DNA from: Fidelibacterota bacterium
GTDB lineage: Bacteria; Fidelibacterota; Marinisomatia; Marinisomatales; TCS55
Assembly: GCA_014382015.1 (NCBI GenBank)
Contig: JACNKN010000048.1
Span: 1 to 64,000, forward strand
Reading direction: 5' to 3'
DNA length: 64,000 bases
Part shown: in pieces, positions 43,330 through 53,339 of the stretch
Layout of the letters: each line of letters starts with the position of its first letter
How positions within the stretch are numbered: the first letter of the stretch is position 1
Program-made: the position numbers and the translations under genes
Notes under the pieces: model-generated
The model's database searches: none
What the model was told of the DNA's origin: nothing
The model's input: only the letters and a program-made list of their open reading frames with translations

Positions 43330-45987
43330 ATGAAAAAATCGTTAATTAGTCTTCTTACTCTTATTTTAATCAGTTCTTTTTCTTTTGCCCAGCCTGTACG
43401 TACACATACAGCAGGGACGTGGACTGGAGATACGGCTCCAATGATAAATTCTCTAAATGATGCTTCTATCGATACCAATTATTGGCAATACTTTGGCTGG
43501 GGCCCATCAGCGGGACATCTACCTGGGGGCGATTCCTTAGGAGGTCATTATGAAGTGAATATTAATGCATTTCAGGACTCTGGTTACGTCAATGTTTCAT
43601 ACGTTACTGATATTAAAGCTGAAGGTACTGGCTCAATGAAGCTAGACATTTCAGTTCATGGAACCGAAGGTTGGGGAGGCTATTCAAAGCTACAGCATAT
43701 GCATCCCGATACGGCCAATGGTTTTTATGATTGGTCAAAGTATGATACTGTTTCTTTTCAATACCATATGCCAACAGCTCCAAGCCACGCAGGCGCAATT
43801 GAACTTCGATTTAATGTTCTTGAGTATAGTGATGTGACTGATCCAACTTATATTCCAGCTGATGGTGATGCTGGTAAGCCGCTGGGTGAATTCTATTATT
43901 CTTTTACTGTTCCAAGACTTGGCGATGCTACAACAGATTGGGTAACTGTAGATATTCCATTGGTAAATAGTCCCGATAATTGGAATAACGCAACTGGATT
44001 TAATCGCACTGGATGGGCAGGTATGGCAGGTAATGAAACATTTGATACTGATAAAATTAAAGGGTTTACTTTTGAATTTTCAGGCAATCAAACCGATTCA
44101 ACTCGTTCTTCTGCCACTGTTTACATTGATAATATTACGTTAAAGGGTAGAAAGTTGACGCCATATGTTTACTTTAATGGTAAATCATTCCCAAGCGATA
44201 TGGGAACCCCTTTTGGTTGGGGAGATGGTGCATCATCTTCATTGGAAGTAGTTGAAGGCGCTGGATTAACATCTCAAACAAACGCAGCAAAATGGACTTT
44301 GGGTGGAGATGGTTGGACAGTTACAGGTGCTGGATGGAATATTAGCCCAACTCATGATATGAGCTATGAGTGGATGAAAGATTCTATTCAATTCCAATAT
44401 AAAACAGCGAAATATTCTGGTAATAATATCAGACTACAGTATGAAGCAGGTACAGGGAAGCTAGTGCATGAGCTAGATATTGTAGCTGATGATGCTTGGC
44501 ACGCTGTTAAGCTTTCTCTTAAAGATTTTGTTTATGGAGATAATACAACATCTGGTTTTGATACAGCTGCTGTTAAAGTATTTCAGTTTATTGCACAAGG
44601 CAGTGGATATACAGGTGAGGTGATTTATTTGACCGATATATGGACTGGTGCTCCAGTTTTTGACTGGATAGCACCTGCTGCAGTTGAAAATATTGATGCC
44701 ATTCCAGGGCAATATACGAATGCTGTTGTATGGGATGATGTCGCAGGCGAATCAGGTGAGACCTATGATGTTTATGCTAGTCGTAAAGCATTCACAGATA
44801 CATCAGCAAAACTGTTAGCAGCAAACACGAGTGTTGATGTTGTAGCAACTGGTGTTCTTGAAGAAGTAATGTCTGCATACCATGATATTACTATTCCGCT
44901 TTCTGATCGTTCTGTGCAGTACTATTATGCGGTAATTTGTACAGACTCCAATGGTAATAAGAGTATTGTCTCTCAGACAGCTGCACCTACTTACAACTTT
45001 GCTAGAGGAATTCCAACTATGTCATTGTCTCCACCAGCGTTTGCTGCAGATGGAGATATCTCTGAGTGGGAAGCAAGCGGTATTATTCCGCTTAAAATGG
45101 GAGTTTCTTCAAATTCAATGGGAACACCTAAAACAATTGGCGCCGTTGATGATGATGCAGACGCTTCATTGAAATTATATTTGGCTGCTGATTCAGATAG
45201 TCTATATGTAGGTGTTGATATCACAGATAATGTATTTAATGTTGGTGCTGGTAATTGGTGGGAGCAAGATGCAATGGAACTTTTTATTGGCTTATATGAC
45301 CAAAGAGGTCCAAAGCATGGTGCAGTAAAACGAGGTGCTGAACCAGATTATAAATTCGCTTTCTTAGGTGATAGTGCTTTTGTAGAATTTGGTACATCAA
45401 CAGGTCTTTCTGATAAGAGTTATGTTACGTATGCAAATTCAGGTGTAAATGGTTCACCGGATGCCGTTATCGAATTCAGTATTAATTTAGATTCGTTAGC
45501 AAAGATTAATACAGACTCCGTTTTTGTTCCAACAGCAGGTATGAGAATCCCAATTGAGCCTGTGTGGCATGATAATGACGGTGCTGGTGCTTGGGAAGGC
45601 AATATTGTAATGTCAAAAAATAATGCCGATAATGCCTGGCAGACACCTTCAGTATGGTCCCATACCTTCATCGGGAATCGGGATGGGGATGTCTTATCTA
45701 CTGACGACGAGAATCTCATAGCAAATAGGTTCTCCCTCAAAGAGAATTATCCAAACCCATTCAACCCTACGACAACCATTGAGTATTCAATTGGGTTAGC
45801 GGGGCCAACGAAATTGATGGTTTACGATGTTCTGGGTCGTGAGATGGTTAAGTTGGTCGATGAATATCGCCCAATTGGCAGTCATAAAGTGGTTTGGAAC
45901 GCATCCAATATGCCATCCGGTATTTACTTCTACCGATTAGAAACATCAAGTTTTACACGAACTCAAAAGATGATCTTGATGAAATAA
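43330..45987 (+). CDS. Secreted multi-domain carbohydrate-binding protein with sorting tail
   Basis: An 885-residue exported protein with signal peptide (1-20), but no glycosidase domain that I can see. Two beta-sandwich modules (about 25-275 and 280-450) each end near a '...TVYIDNITLKG' or 'VIYLTDIWTG' segment, in the style of CBM4/CIA30-like modules. An FN3-like module covers about 455-565. A CBM9/DOMON-like module covers about 570-770 ('DGDISEWEASG', 'LYLAADSDSLYVGVDITDNVF', 'WWEQDAMELFIGLYDQ'). The C-terminal tail 'RFSLKENYPNPFNPTTTIEYSI...GIYFYRLETSSFTRTQKMILMK' marks export by a type IX-like route. It is the first gene of the glucan operon and should bind polysaccharide at the cell surface. 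GGAAGG precedes the ATG. Confidence 0.85.
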   Translation: MKKSLISLLTLILISSFSFAQPVRTHTAGTWTGDTAPMINSLNDASIDTNYWQYFGWGPSAGHLPGGDSLGGHYEVNINAFQDSGYVNVSYVTDIKAEGTGSMKLDISVHGTEGWGGYSKLQHMHPDTANGFYDWSKYDTVSFQYHMPTAPSHAGAIELRFNVLEYSDVTDPTYIPADGDAGKPLGEFYYSFTVPRLGDATTDWVTVDIPLVNSPDNWNNATGFNRTGWAGMAGNETFDTDKIKGFTFEFSGNQTDSTRSSATVYIDNITLKGRKLTPYVYFNGKSFPSDMGTPFGWGDGASSSLEVVEGAGLTSQTNAAKWTLGGDGWTVTGAGWNISPTHDMSYEWMKDSIQFQYKTAKYSGNNIRLQYEAGTGKLVHELDIVADDAWHAVKLSLKDFVYGDNTTSGFDTAAVKVFQFIAQGSGYTGEVIYLTDIWTGAPVFDWIAPAAVENIDAIPGQYTNAVVWDDVAGESGETYDVYASRKAFTDTSAKLLAANTSVDVVATGVLEEVMSAYHDITIPLSDRSVQYYYAVICTDSNGNKSIVSQTAAPTYNFARGIPTMSLSPPAFAADGDISEWEASGIIPLKMGVSSNSMGTPKTIGAVDDDADASLKLYLAADSDSLYVGVDITDNVFNVGAGNWWEQDAMELFIGLYDQRGPKHGAVKRGAEPDYKFAFLGDSAFVEFGTSTGLSDKSYVTYANSGVNGSPDAVIEFSINLDSLAKINTDSVFVPTAGMRIPIEPVWHDNDGAGAWEGNIVMSKNNADNAWQTPSVWSHTFIGNRDGDVLSTDDENLIANRFSLKENYPNPFNPTTTIEYSIGLAGPTKLMVYDVLGREMVKLVDEYRPIGSHKVVWNASNMPSGIYFYRLETSSFTRTQKMILMK

Positions 45988-45989
45988 TT

Positions 45990-46128
45990 TTATCGGTCTA
46001 ATAACCGATAACATGCTTATTCTATGTTGTCAATTATTTCTATAGAATAAGATAAAAGCTTCCTAACGGAAGATTGAACGATACACTAGCGACACAAATA
46101 GTTGGGGTGAGGTTTTCTTTCTCACCCC
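45990..46128 (+). promoter_or_regulatory. Two hairpins between the binding-protein gene and the TonB receptor gene
   Basis: A perfect stem TTATCGGT...ACCGATAA (45990-46011) starts just after the stop codon. GGGGTGAG...CTCACCCC (46104-46128) follows and has TTCTATTTAT after it. The second could be a partial terminator; the first lacks a U-run and may protect the 3' end. Such an arrangement would let the first gene be expressed more than the rest of the operon. Confidence 0.55.
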
Positions 46129-46166
46129 TTCTATTTATATTTGGTACTGTAAATAAAGACTATTTA

Positions 46167-48842
46167 ATGAAATTCACATCTTATCTGGTTCTTATATTTT
46201 TTACTATGGGTTTCCTCATTGGGCAAACCACGGGTAAAATAAAGGGTACAATAAAAGATTCCGAGACGAACGAAGCACTAATTGGTGCGAATGTAATTGT
46301 TCAAGGGACTTACTTGGGCGCTGCTACGGATGTAGATGGTGCTTATTATATTTTAAATATTAAACCTGGCACATATACACTTGTTATCGATATGATAGGC
46401 TATAAGCAGGTTAAAATGGAAAATGTACGTGTTTCTGTCAATCGTACATCAAATATAAATGTTGATCTTGTTCCAACTGTAATACAGGGTGAAACAGTTG
46501 TTGTTGAAGTGGAGGCAATAACAGCTAGAAAAGATCAAACTTCAACGATAAAAAATATATCATCGGACCAAATTGATAAACTACCAGTGGAGAGTATTGG
46601 CGCTATTGTGGGTATGCAGGCAGGCGTGGTGGAAGGTCACTTTCGCGGAGGCCGATATAATGAAGTAACATATCTTATTGATGGTATCCAGGTGGATGAA
46701 GTATTTGGCGGTGGAAATTCTGCCGTCGAAATTGAGCCTGAAGTGATTCAGGACCTCGAGATCATTACTGGTACATTCAATGCAGAATACGGAAAAGCGA
46801 TGAGTGGTGTTGTAAATGCGGTAACAAAGGATGGGTCAAATAGATTTAAAGGTTCAGTATCTAGAGCATTTGCAAATTACTTTACAGGTAATAAGAATAT
46901 TTTTATTGGTCTGGATAATAACCAATTGGATCGGAATCAGGATTATAAATTTCAGATTAGCGGACCAATCATAAAAGATAAAATCCATTTTTTTATCAAT
47001 ACAAGAACACAGGATAATAAAAACCATTTAAATGGTTTGCGAAGGTTTAATGTTACTGATTCCAGTAATTTTTATAGTTTAAACCCTCTAGATTGGTATT
47101 CTGAAAATACAGGTGATTCTGCTTTCGTGAGTATGAATGGAAGCGCCAATCGCTCCATTCTAGGTAAACTTTCTTTTTCTTTATTTAGCGGTAGTGGTAT
47201 TCGTTTTTCTACCATGTACTCTATAAACGAAGATACCTGGCATGGTTATGATCATGGATTTAAATATAACCCTGATGGTATGGGGGCATCTCATCGTCGA
47301 ACAGATTTTCTCTCTTTTCATTGGAATCACTTAATATCGCAGAAATTATTTTATGATATTAAACTATCCTCAATGAAAAATTATGGAGGAAGCTATTTAT
47401 ATGAGAACCCCTTGGACTCAAGTTATGTACATGATCGGTATTTAGAAAATTATGGTCCTGGGTTTTTCATGGGTGGGCAGCAAAAAGAGCATAGTGAAAG
47501 AACATCAGATATCTTAGGCGCAAAATTTGACTTAAACTGGCAGATTAATAAAAATCATAGCATCAAGTCAGGGTTGCAATATTCAAACTATACAATAGAT
47601 AATCAATGGCATCAAATTCGAAATGAATATTATGGAACCCCAGAAGAAAACTTGATTTATAAACCAAAGATTTTCCCCGATTCTACACTCTATGCTGATG
47701 TTTACGTGGTGAAGCCAATTGAAATATCGGCCTATTTCCAAGATAAAATGGAATTTGATGATATGGTCATCAATTTTGGTTTACGCTATGACCTTTTTGA
47801 TCCCAAGTCTGCTTTACCTTCTGACCGCAGAAACCCCGCCAATCAACTTGCCCTTCCGGATTCGATGATGTCTGCGTATCCAAAGGCAGATCCTCAGGTT
47901 CAGATTAGCCCTCGATTTGGTTTAGCTTATCAACTTGGTAATGCAGCTATTTTACATTTTAGTTATGGGCATTTTTTCCAAATGCCACCCATGTACTCTC
48001 TTTATCAAAATCATTCATTTTTGGTTGCCCCAAGTGACCATGCGACCCTCATGGGAAATTCAGAATTGAAAGCAGAAAAAACTGTCACTTACGAAGTGGG
48101 CCTGTGGCAGGAATTGGCCCAGGGTATGGGTATAGAGGTTTCATTGTTCTATCGTGATATTTACAACTTGCTTAGCACAAAGGTTATTAGCACCTATAAC
48201 CAGATCGAGTATGGTCTTTATAGTAATAAGGACTATGGAAATGCTCGGGGATTAGAGGTCAAATTTGATTTTAATTCTGGACCGATTTCATCATGGATTA
48301 ATTATACCCTACAATATACTCGAGGCAATGCAGATAATCCTACGCAGGCTTTTTCCAGGTCAGGTGCAAGCATGGACCCAGTAAACCGTTTCATCCCCAT
48401 GAGTTGGGATCAGCGACATACATTTAATGCTACGTTTGCCTATAGCAAACCTAAGTATGGTGTTTCTATAACGGGATATTATAACTCTGGATCGCCCTAC
48501 ACTTTTTCACCAATTGAAGAAAGCCGGTTGTCTAGGATCAATTTGTATCCAAATAATGACTATAGGCCTACTAAATATCATGCAGACTTGATGGCTCACT
48601 ACAACTTAAGTATAACGGATAAATACAAAATCAACTTCAGACTGGCAGTGTACAATGTGTTTGACCGTCTGAATGAGAACTGGGTAGATAGCCGAACGGG
48701 ACGAGCCTATACAGCAGTAATCAAAGATACAGACTTGGCAGGCCATCGGAGTAATTTTAATGATTATGAAGATCGCATTAAGAATCCTGCCATGTTCTCA
48801 GCACCTCGTATGATCAAATTTTCCACTGGAATCAACTTCTAA
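46167..48842 (+). CDS. TonB-dependent outer-membrane receptor with carboxypeptidase-regulatory-like N domain
   Basis: An 891-residue receptor from the ATG at 46167 (an earlier open frame from 46074 adds no signal sequence of its own). The signal peptide is followed by a CarboxypepD_reg-like domain, 'GKIKGTIKDSETNEALIGANVIVQGTYLGAATDVDGAYYI'. The plug is 'SIGAIVGMQAGVVEGHFRGGRYNEVTYLIDGIQVDEVFGGG...YGKAMSGVVNAVTKDGSNRF', and a large barrel ends 'KFSTGINF'. It is SusC-like in domain order and probably imports glucan oligosaccharides across the outer membrane. It is coupled by a 1-base overlap (TAATG) to the giant partner, not to a SusD. Confidence 0.92.
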   Translation: MKFTSYLVLIFFTMGFLIGQTTGKIKGTIKDSETNEALIGANVIVQGTYLGAATDVDGAYYILNIKPGTYTLVIDMIGYKQVKMENVRVSVNRTSNINVDLVPTVIQGETVVVEVEAITARKDQTSTIKNISSDQIDKLPVESIGAIVGMQAGVVEGHFRGGRYNEVTYLIDGIQVDEVFGGGNSAVEIEPEVIQDLEIITGTFNAEYGKAMSGVVNAVTKDGSNRFKGSVSRAFANYFTGNKNIFIGLDNNQLDRNQDYKFQISGPIIKDKIHFFINTRTQDNKNHLNGLRRFNVTDSSNFYSLNPLDWYSENTGDSAFVSMNGSANRSILGKLSFSLFSGSGIRFSTMYSINEDTWHGYDHGFKYNPDGMGASHRRTDFLSFHWNHLISQKLFYDIKLSSMKNYGGSYLYENPLDSSYVHDRYLENYGPGFFMGGQQKEHSERTSDILGAKFDLNWQINKNHSIKSGLQYSNYTIDNQWHQIRNEYYGTPEENLIYKPKIFPDSTLYADVYVVKPIEISAYFQDKMEFDDMVINFGLRYDLFDPKSALPSDRRNPANQLALPDSMMSAYPKADPQVQISPRFGLAYQLGNAAILHFSYGHFFQMPPMYSLYQNHSFLVAPSDHATLMGNSELKAEKTVTYEVGLWQELAQGMGIEVSLFYRDIYNLLSTKVISTYNQIEYGLYSNKDYGNARGLEVKFDFNSGPISSWINYTLQYTRGNADNPTQAFSRSGASMDPVNRFIPMSWDQRHTFNATFAYSKPKYGVSITGYYNSGSPYTFSPIEESRLSRINLYPNNDYRPTKYHADLMAHYNLSITDKYKINFRLAVYNVFDRLNENWVDSRTGRAYTAVIKDTDLAGHRSNFNDYEDRIKNPAMFSAPRMIKFSTGINF

Positions 48843-51800
48843 TGAAAAAATTATTTTATATACTATTGCTAACTAGCATTATATTTTCTCAAGGGAAAAA
48901 GTATGAAGGACCAGACGATCCGGCCGGTGATATTGCAGCGGAACGGGAAGGCTATATGACCGGGAATCGTGTGTTTCTTTACTTTCGAAATAATACAGAG
49001 CTTTCTGACTGGCCAAAAGTAAATGTGTCTAGATGGCCCAACAATTTAGATGGGGTTAAAATGACAGATGGCATTGGTCTTTTAGTTGGCGCTAAAGTTT
49101 ATATAAAAGACGACCCTACCACTCAAATCGATTCTGTCGTGGTTTCGGACCCATTGGAAATTGGTGACGGGGAGGGGCTTCATAAATTGTTTTTTCTACA
49201 AACCAGTTATCGTGAAGAAATGGATGTAAATCCTGCGGGTACATTTGAATATGGTTTTTATCCTGCTTTTGGCTATATGAACGAGACGAGTGAATATCCA
49301 GCCATGAGCAACCGACCAAGCTCTTGGCCAACGGATGGATGGCCATCAACAGGAACAAGTACGAAGTGGCCTGGTGAATGGGATGGACGTTTTGGCCGCG
49401 GTGTGATTTACGCAGATTTGGAAACCTATTTTGTCGCCAATGATGCCCAGGATCAGGAATATCTTGAACTTCCAGACCGGGTACGATACTATCCTCGCAG
49501 AAATAAAAAAATTGGTGAAATACGTGATAATGTTACTATTGGAAAGAATAATCCATGGGGTGGTTTGGGCTTAAGAGTCGAAGCAAGAGGATTTCAGTGG
49601 AATAATCCCCAAGCCCGGGATGCGATTTTTTGGGAGTATAACATTGCAAATATTTCTGATTATGATTTGACTGAAGTGGCATTTGGTTACTGGGTAGACA
49701 ATGCCATCGGTAACGATGGTAATGATGAATTGGCTTATTTCAATACTGATCTCGATATGTCTTATTCATGGGACATAAATGGAGTTGGTTCGGGCGGCTT
49801 ACCAACAGGAACAATGGGTTTTGCCTACCTTGAAAGTCCAGGGATGGCCTACGATGGTATAGATAATGATGAGGATGGAATCTTAGATGAGAAGCGGGAT
49901 AATATTGCTATATCAAAGGTAGGTCCTACGGACGGCATATATGATCTTGATAAATTTTTATCTTTTTACAAATTAGAACTTTCAGAATTAAAAGAGCATT
50001 GGGATGCAGATGAAGACCAGGATTGGCAAGATGGTGAAGATCTGAATAATGATGGAGTGTATCAAATAACTGAATTTTTTGGGGATGATATTGGATTAGA
50101 CGGTGTCGCTCCAGGCGAATTGAACTATACAGGGCCCGATGAAGGGGAAGGCAACCACAAGCCGGATTATGTTGAAGGTGTTGGCTCTGAGCCAAACTTT
50201 GCCGTTACGGATGTTTCAGAATCTGATATGATTGGCTTAACTGCTTTCCGTTTATTTCCCGTTCCCAGTCATGCGCAATCAAATTCCTCCTGGTGGTTTA
50301 AAAATGATCAGGCCATGTGGGAATTGATTGGTGAAAATATTCTCGAAGAATACATTGATGATATTTCAAATTTGATAGAAGTGTTTGCCTCAGGCCCTTT
50401 CCCATTGTACAAAGGTAGAACTGAACGAATCTCCATGTCTGAGTTGCATTCATATGATCCATTGGAAGGATTGAATTCTCCTGCACACACCGCGCCCGCA
50501 TTGTATGAACTGAAAAAAATTGTTCAAGTAATCTATGAAAAAGATTATCGATTTGCTCAACCGCCGAAAATGCCAACATTAACAGCAACTCCAGCTGATG
50601 GAAAAGTCATACTTACCTGGGATAATATTTCAGATACGCGAACAAGGGATCCGTTCCTTGGCAATATAAATGATTTTGAAGGATATAAACTCTTCCGTGC
50701 GACAGATAAATATTTCGCAGATGCTGAAGTCATTACGGATGGTTACGGTACCCCGATGTTCATGAAACCCATTTTTCAATGTGACCTTAAGAATGGCAAA
50801 TTTGGCTTCACTGATTTTGGGCTAGTAAACGGAGCTGCTTATAATTTGGGCTCTGATACGGGAATCTCACATGTGTTTGTCGATAACAATGTTATGAATG
50901 GTAGAACCTATTACTATGGTTTAGTGGCATACGATTATGGCGCACCCCATATTGGGCCTGGAATATCACCATCTGAGAATAATGTAGTGGTGGAACTTGA
51001 CGAAGCAGAAGAAGTCAGATCCATTGGTAAAAACGTTGCCATAGTAACTCCTTTTAAACCAGCTGCCGGCTATGTAGCTCCAGATATTACAATAGATGAC
51101 TCTAATCTTCCAGGAGGGGGGAAAATAGAGCCATCTATCCTTGCACAGTCCAGTATTAAAGAAGATCATCAATATCAAGTCACATTTGACATAGATACTA
51201 TTGCACTCCTTCCCCAATATGATTATGGATTGATGTATACAACAAATTCAATTAAGGTTACTGATCTTAGTGAAGGCACTGTCATTTATGAAGAGACCCC
51301 ATTAAAATTTGTGGGGAGTAATTTGATCAAGGTCGATTCTTTAGGATATTGGACTCTAAATACAAAAGCACCATTTAATACGGATGTTTTTGACGGGATT
51401 CAACTGAATGTTGACATGCCTTTTGACCAAGGTTCTTACGATTATGCTAATTCAGGATGGGTTCAAGGAAGTGGCATCATGCGTGTTGTACCTACTATTC
51501 GAGAATCTTCTTATTTGCCTTGGGATTATCATATCATCTTTAGTTCTGATCCAAGTGTGTATACTACAACAACCAGTATCAAAACTGGCATTAGGGATGC
51601 CGTTGATAACAGAATACCTACCAATGAAATTCTTTTAGGCCAATCATTTGGGTTCTATGTTAAGAATGAAACTTTATTAAAGTCGGATGGAAGCCACGTC
51701 CTCATGGATATGGTGGTACATGATGTAAATAAAAACGGTGTTTTTGACAATTCTGAAGATAAAATAATTGTAGGTGGAATGCGCAATGATGGTAAGTGGG

Positions 51801-52285
51801 CTGGAACTGCTTTTGTTTTAGATTTTAATTTAGCATCCACAGCAACCTATCCCAAAAGTGACGATATTTTTCGAGTCAAATTTTCTAGACCATTCTGGAA
51901 AGATGATTACTTAACGTTCACAATTAATTCTTATGATGATATAGATGCAGATTCTCTTGCAAAAACGATGGATAATATTCGGGTTGTACCCAATCCTTAT
52001 GTGGCAACCAATGTGATGGAAACGGCTGTATCGAATCAGTTTTTAAATCAGCGTCGCAGTTTAATGTTTACAAATGTCCCCGCTCAGGCTTTAATTAAAA
52101 TATTTACCATCAGCGGTATTTTGGTGGATGAGATTTCAATCAATAATTCACCAGAAAAAGGTATTGTTCATTGGGATATGCTCACCCGGGAAGGATTAGA
52201 AATTGCAGCGGGGATGTATTTATTTCATATTGAAGCATTGGCAACTGGCGATCAGAAAATTGGAAAATTTGCGGTGATTAAATGA
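48842..52285 (+). CDS. Very large exported FN3/calcium-loop protein, partner of the TonB receptor
   Basis: An 1147-residue protein with signal peptide (1-17) that I do not recognise by name. The mature start is 'KYEGPDDPAGDIAAEREGYM'. Calcium-type loops occur at about 345-355 ('DNDEDGILDE'), 393-407 ('DQDWQDGEDLNNDGVYQ') and 975-985 ('DVNKNGVFDNSED'). An FN3-like domain lies at about 578-725. The end, 'NIRVVPNPYVATNVM...GILVDEIS...GMYLFHIEALATGDQKIGKFAVIK', resembles the sorting tail but in a variant form. It overlaps the receptor by 1 base and the PorV-like gene by 4, so the three are coupled. It may do the work that SusD does elsewhere, or hold glucan at the surface; this is inference. Confidence 0.8.
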   Translation: MKKLFYILLLTSIIFSQGKKYEGPDDPAGDIAAEREGYMTGNRVFLYFRNNTELSDWPKVNVSRWPNNLDGVKMTDGIGLLVGAKVYIKDDPTTQIDSVVVSDPLEIGDGEGLHKLFFLQTSYREEMDVNPAGTFEYGFYPAFGYMNETSEYPAMSNRPSSWPTDGWPSTGTSTKWPGEWDGRFGRGVIYADLETYFVANDAQDQEYLELPDRVRYYPRRNKKIGEIRDNVTIGKNNPWGGLGLRVEARGFQWNNPQARDAIFWEYNIANISDYDLTEVAFGYWVDNAIGNDGNDELAYFNTDLDMSYSWDINGVGSGGLPTGTMGFAYLESPGMAYDGIDNDEDGILDEKRDNIAISKVGPTDGIYDLDKFLSFYKLELSELKEHWDADEDQDWQDGEDLNNDGVYQITEFFGDDIGLDGVAPGELNYTGPDEGEGNHKPDYVEGVGSEPNFAVTDVSESDMIGLTAFRLFPVPSHAQSNSSWWFKNDQAMWELIGENILEEYIDDISNLIEVFASGPFPLYKGRTERISMSELHSYDPLEGLNSPAHTAPALYELKKIVQVIYEKDYRFAQPPKMPTLTATPADGKVILTWDNISDTRTRDPFLGNINDFEGYKLFRATDKYFADAEVITDGYGTPMFMKPIFQCDLKNGKFGFTDFGLVNGAAYNLGSDTGISHVFVDNNVMNGRTYYYGLVAYDYGAPHIGPGISPSENNVVVELDEAEEVRSIGKNVAIVTPFKPAAGYVAPDITIDDSNLPGGGKIEPSILAQSSIKEDHQYQVTFDIDTIALLPQYDYGLMYTTNSIKVTDLSEGTVIYEETPLKFVGSNLIKVDSLGYWTLNTKAPFNTDVFDGIQLNVDMPFDQGSYDYANSGWVQGSGIMRVVPTIRESSYLPWDYHIIFSSDPSVYTTTTSIKTGIRDAVDNRIPTNEILLGQSFGFYVKNETLLKSDGSHVLMDMVVHDVNKNGVFDNSEDKIIVGGMRNDGKWAGTAFVLDFNLASTATYPKSDDIFRVKFSRPFWKDDYLTFTINSYDDIDADSLAKTMDNIRVVPNPYVATNVMETAVSNQFLNQRRSLMFTNVPAQALIKIFTISGILVDEISINNSPEKGIVHWDMLTREGLEIAAGMYLFHIEALATGDQKIGKFAVIK

Positions 52286-53328
52286 GACGTTTTCATATAA
52301 TCATTTTATTTTTTGCTTTAAACATTGTGTCTGCCCAAAATATATATAGGTATGGCTCAACAGCTGTTAATTTTCTTGAAATTGGCGTGGGCAGTGCCAA
52401 TGCAGCTATGGGCGATGCCGGAGTCACTTTTGCAGATGGTCCGACATCGGTTTATTGGAATCCTGCTGCATTGGCGTTTGTGGAGCGGAATGAAAATGCT
52501 TTTATGAAGCAGCCTTGGGTTCTTGATATTAATATGATGTTTGTTGGTTCAACGATTCATGTAAAACGCTTAGGGACTTTTGCCTTTAGTTTGACCCATA
52601 TGGGTTATGGAGATATGGAAGTAACAACCATGGCTCAGCAGGAGGGGACTGGCGAGCAATTCGCTGCGAATGAATTTAGTGCTGCTTTAACGTACTCACG
52701 TAAAATTGCACAATGGTTTTCTTTTGGGGTATCAGCAAAATTAATTAATTCGAAAATATGGCATTCTTCGGCAAAGGCTTTTGCAATAGATCTTGGGGCG
52801 ATTGTTAACACTGAATTTTTATCTCCAACTGGTAGTAAAGAAGATGGCCTTAGGATTGGAATGAGTATTTCAAATTATGGAACTCGATTAAAATATGATG
52901 GTATTGATTTATTAAATCCTATAGATATTTCTCCTTATGAAGATGGGAACTATGCTGATGTACCTGGGCAGTTTAGACCCAATCAATGGGAATTGCCTTT
53001 ATTATTTAGGATTGGTATTGGTCTAAAACCCATATATTCAGAATTACATCGACTTACAATTGCCGTTGATGCAGTGCATCCCAATAATAATGCAGAGTAT
53101 ATTAATATGGGGGGTCAATATGAATTCCGTATGGCGGGCAGGGGTAGCCTGTATCTCCGATCGGGATATAAATCTTTATATATGCCTGATTCTCAATTTG
53201 GAATGACTTATGGTGGCGGTTTAAAAATTAACCTTATGGGGAATCAATCTTTTCAAATTGATTATGCTCACCGATCTATGGATATTTTCGGTGGTCTAAA
53301 CTCTTATACAATCAGTATTGCATTTTAA
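52282..53328 (+). CDS. PorV/PorQ-family outer-membrane barrel protein
   Basis: A 348-residue protein with signal peptide (1-18) and opening 'YGSTAVNFLEIGVGSANAAMGDAGVTFADGPTSVYWNPAALAF'. This is the signature of PorV/PorQ-like (UPF0164) proteins. The rest is a FadL-like barrel ending in 'SYTISIAF'. In type IX secretion PorV shuttles cargo bearing the C-terminal tail. This copy lies among genes for such cargo and is coupled to the large FN3 protein, so it may be a dedicated shuttle or translocation partner. Confidence 0.88.
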   Translation: MRRFHIIILFFALNIVSAQNIYRYGSTAVNFLEIGVGSANAAMGDAGVTFADGPTSVYWNPAALAFVERNENAFMKQPWVLDINMMFVGSTIHVKRLGTFAFSLTHMGYGDMEVTTMAQQEGTGEQFAANEFSAALTYSRKIAQWFSFGVSAKLINSKIWHSSAKAFAIDLGAIVNTEFLSPTGSKEDGLRIGMSISNYGTRLKYDGIDLLNPIDISPYEDGNYADVPGQFRPNQWELPLLFRIGIGLKPIYSELHRLTIAVDAVHPNNNAEYINMGGQYEFRMAGRGSLYLRSGYKSLYMPDSQFGMTYGGGLKINLMGNQSFQIDYAHRSMDIFGGLNSYTISIAF

Positions 53329-53339
53329 TAAATTCAAAG

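Noticed and set aside
46074-46166. 31-residue N-terminal extension of the TonB receptor
   Set aside because: It would cross the terminator-like hairpin and precede a normal signal peptide that starts at the ATG at 46167.
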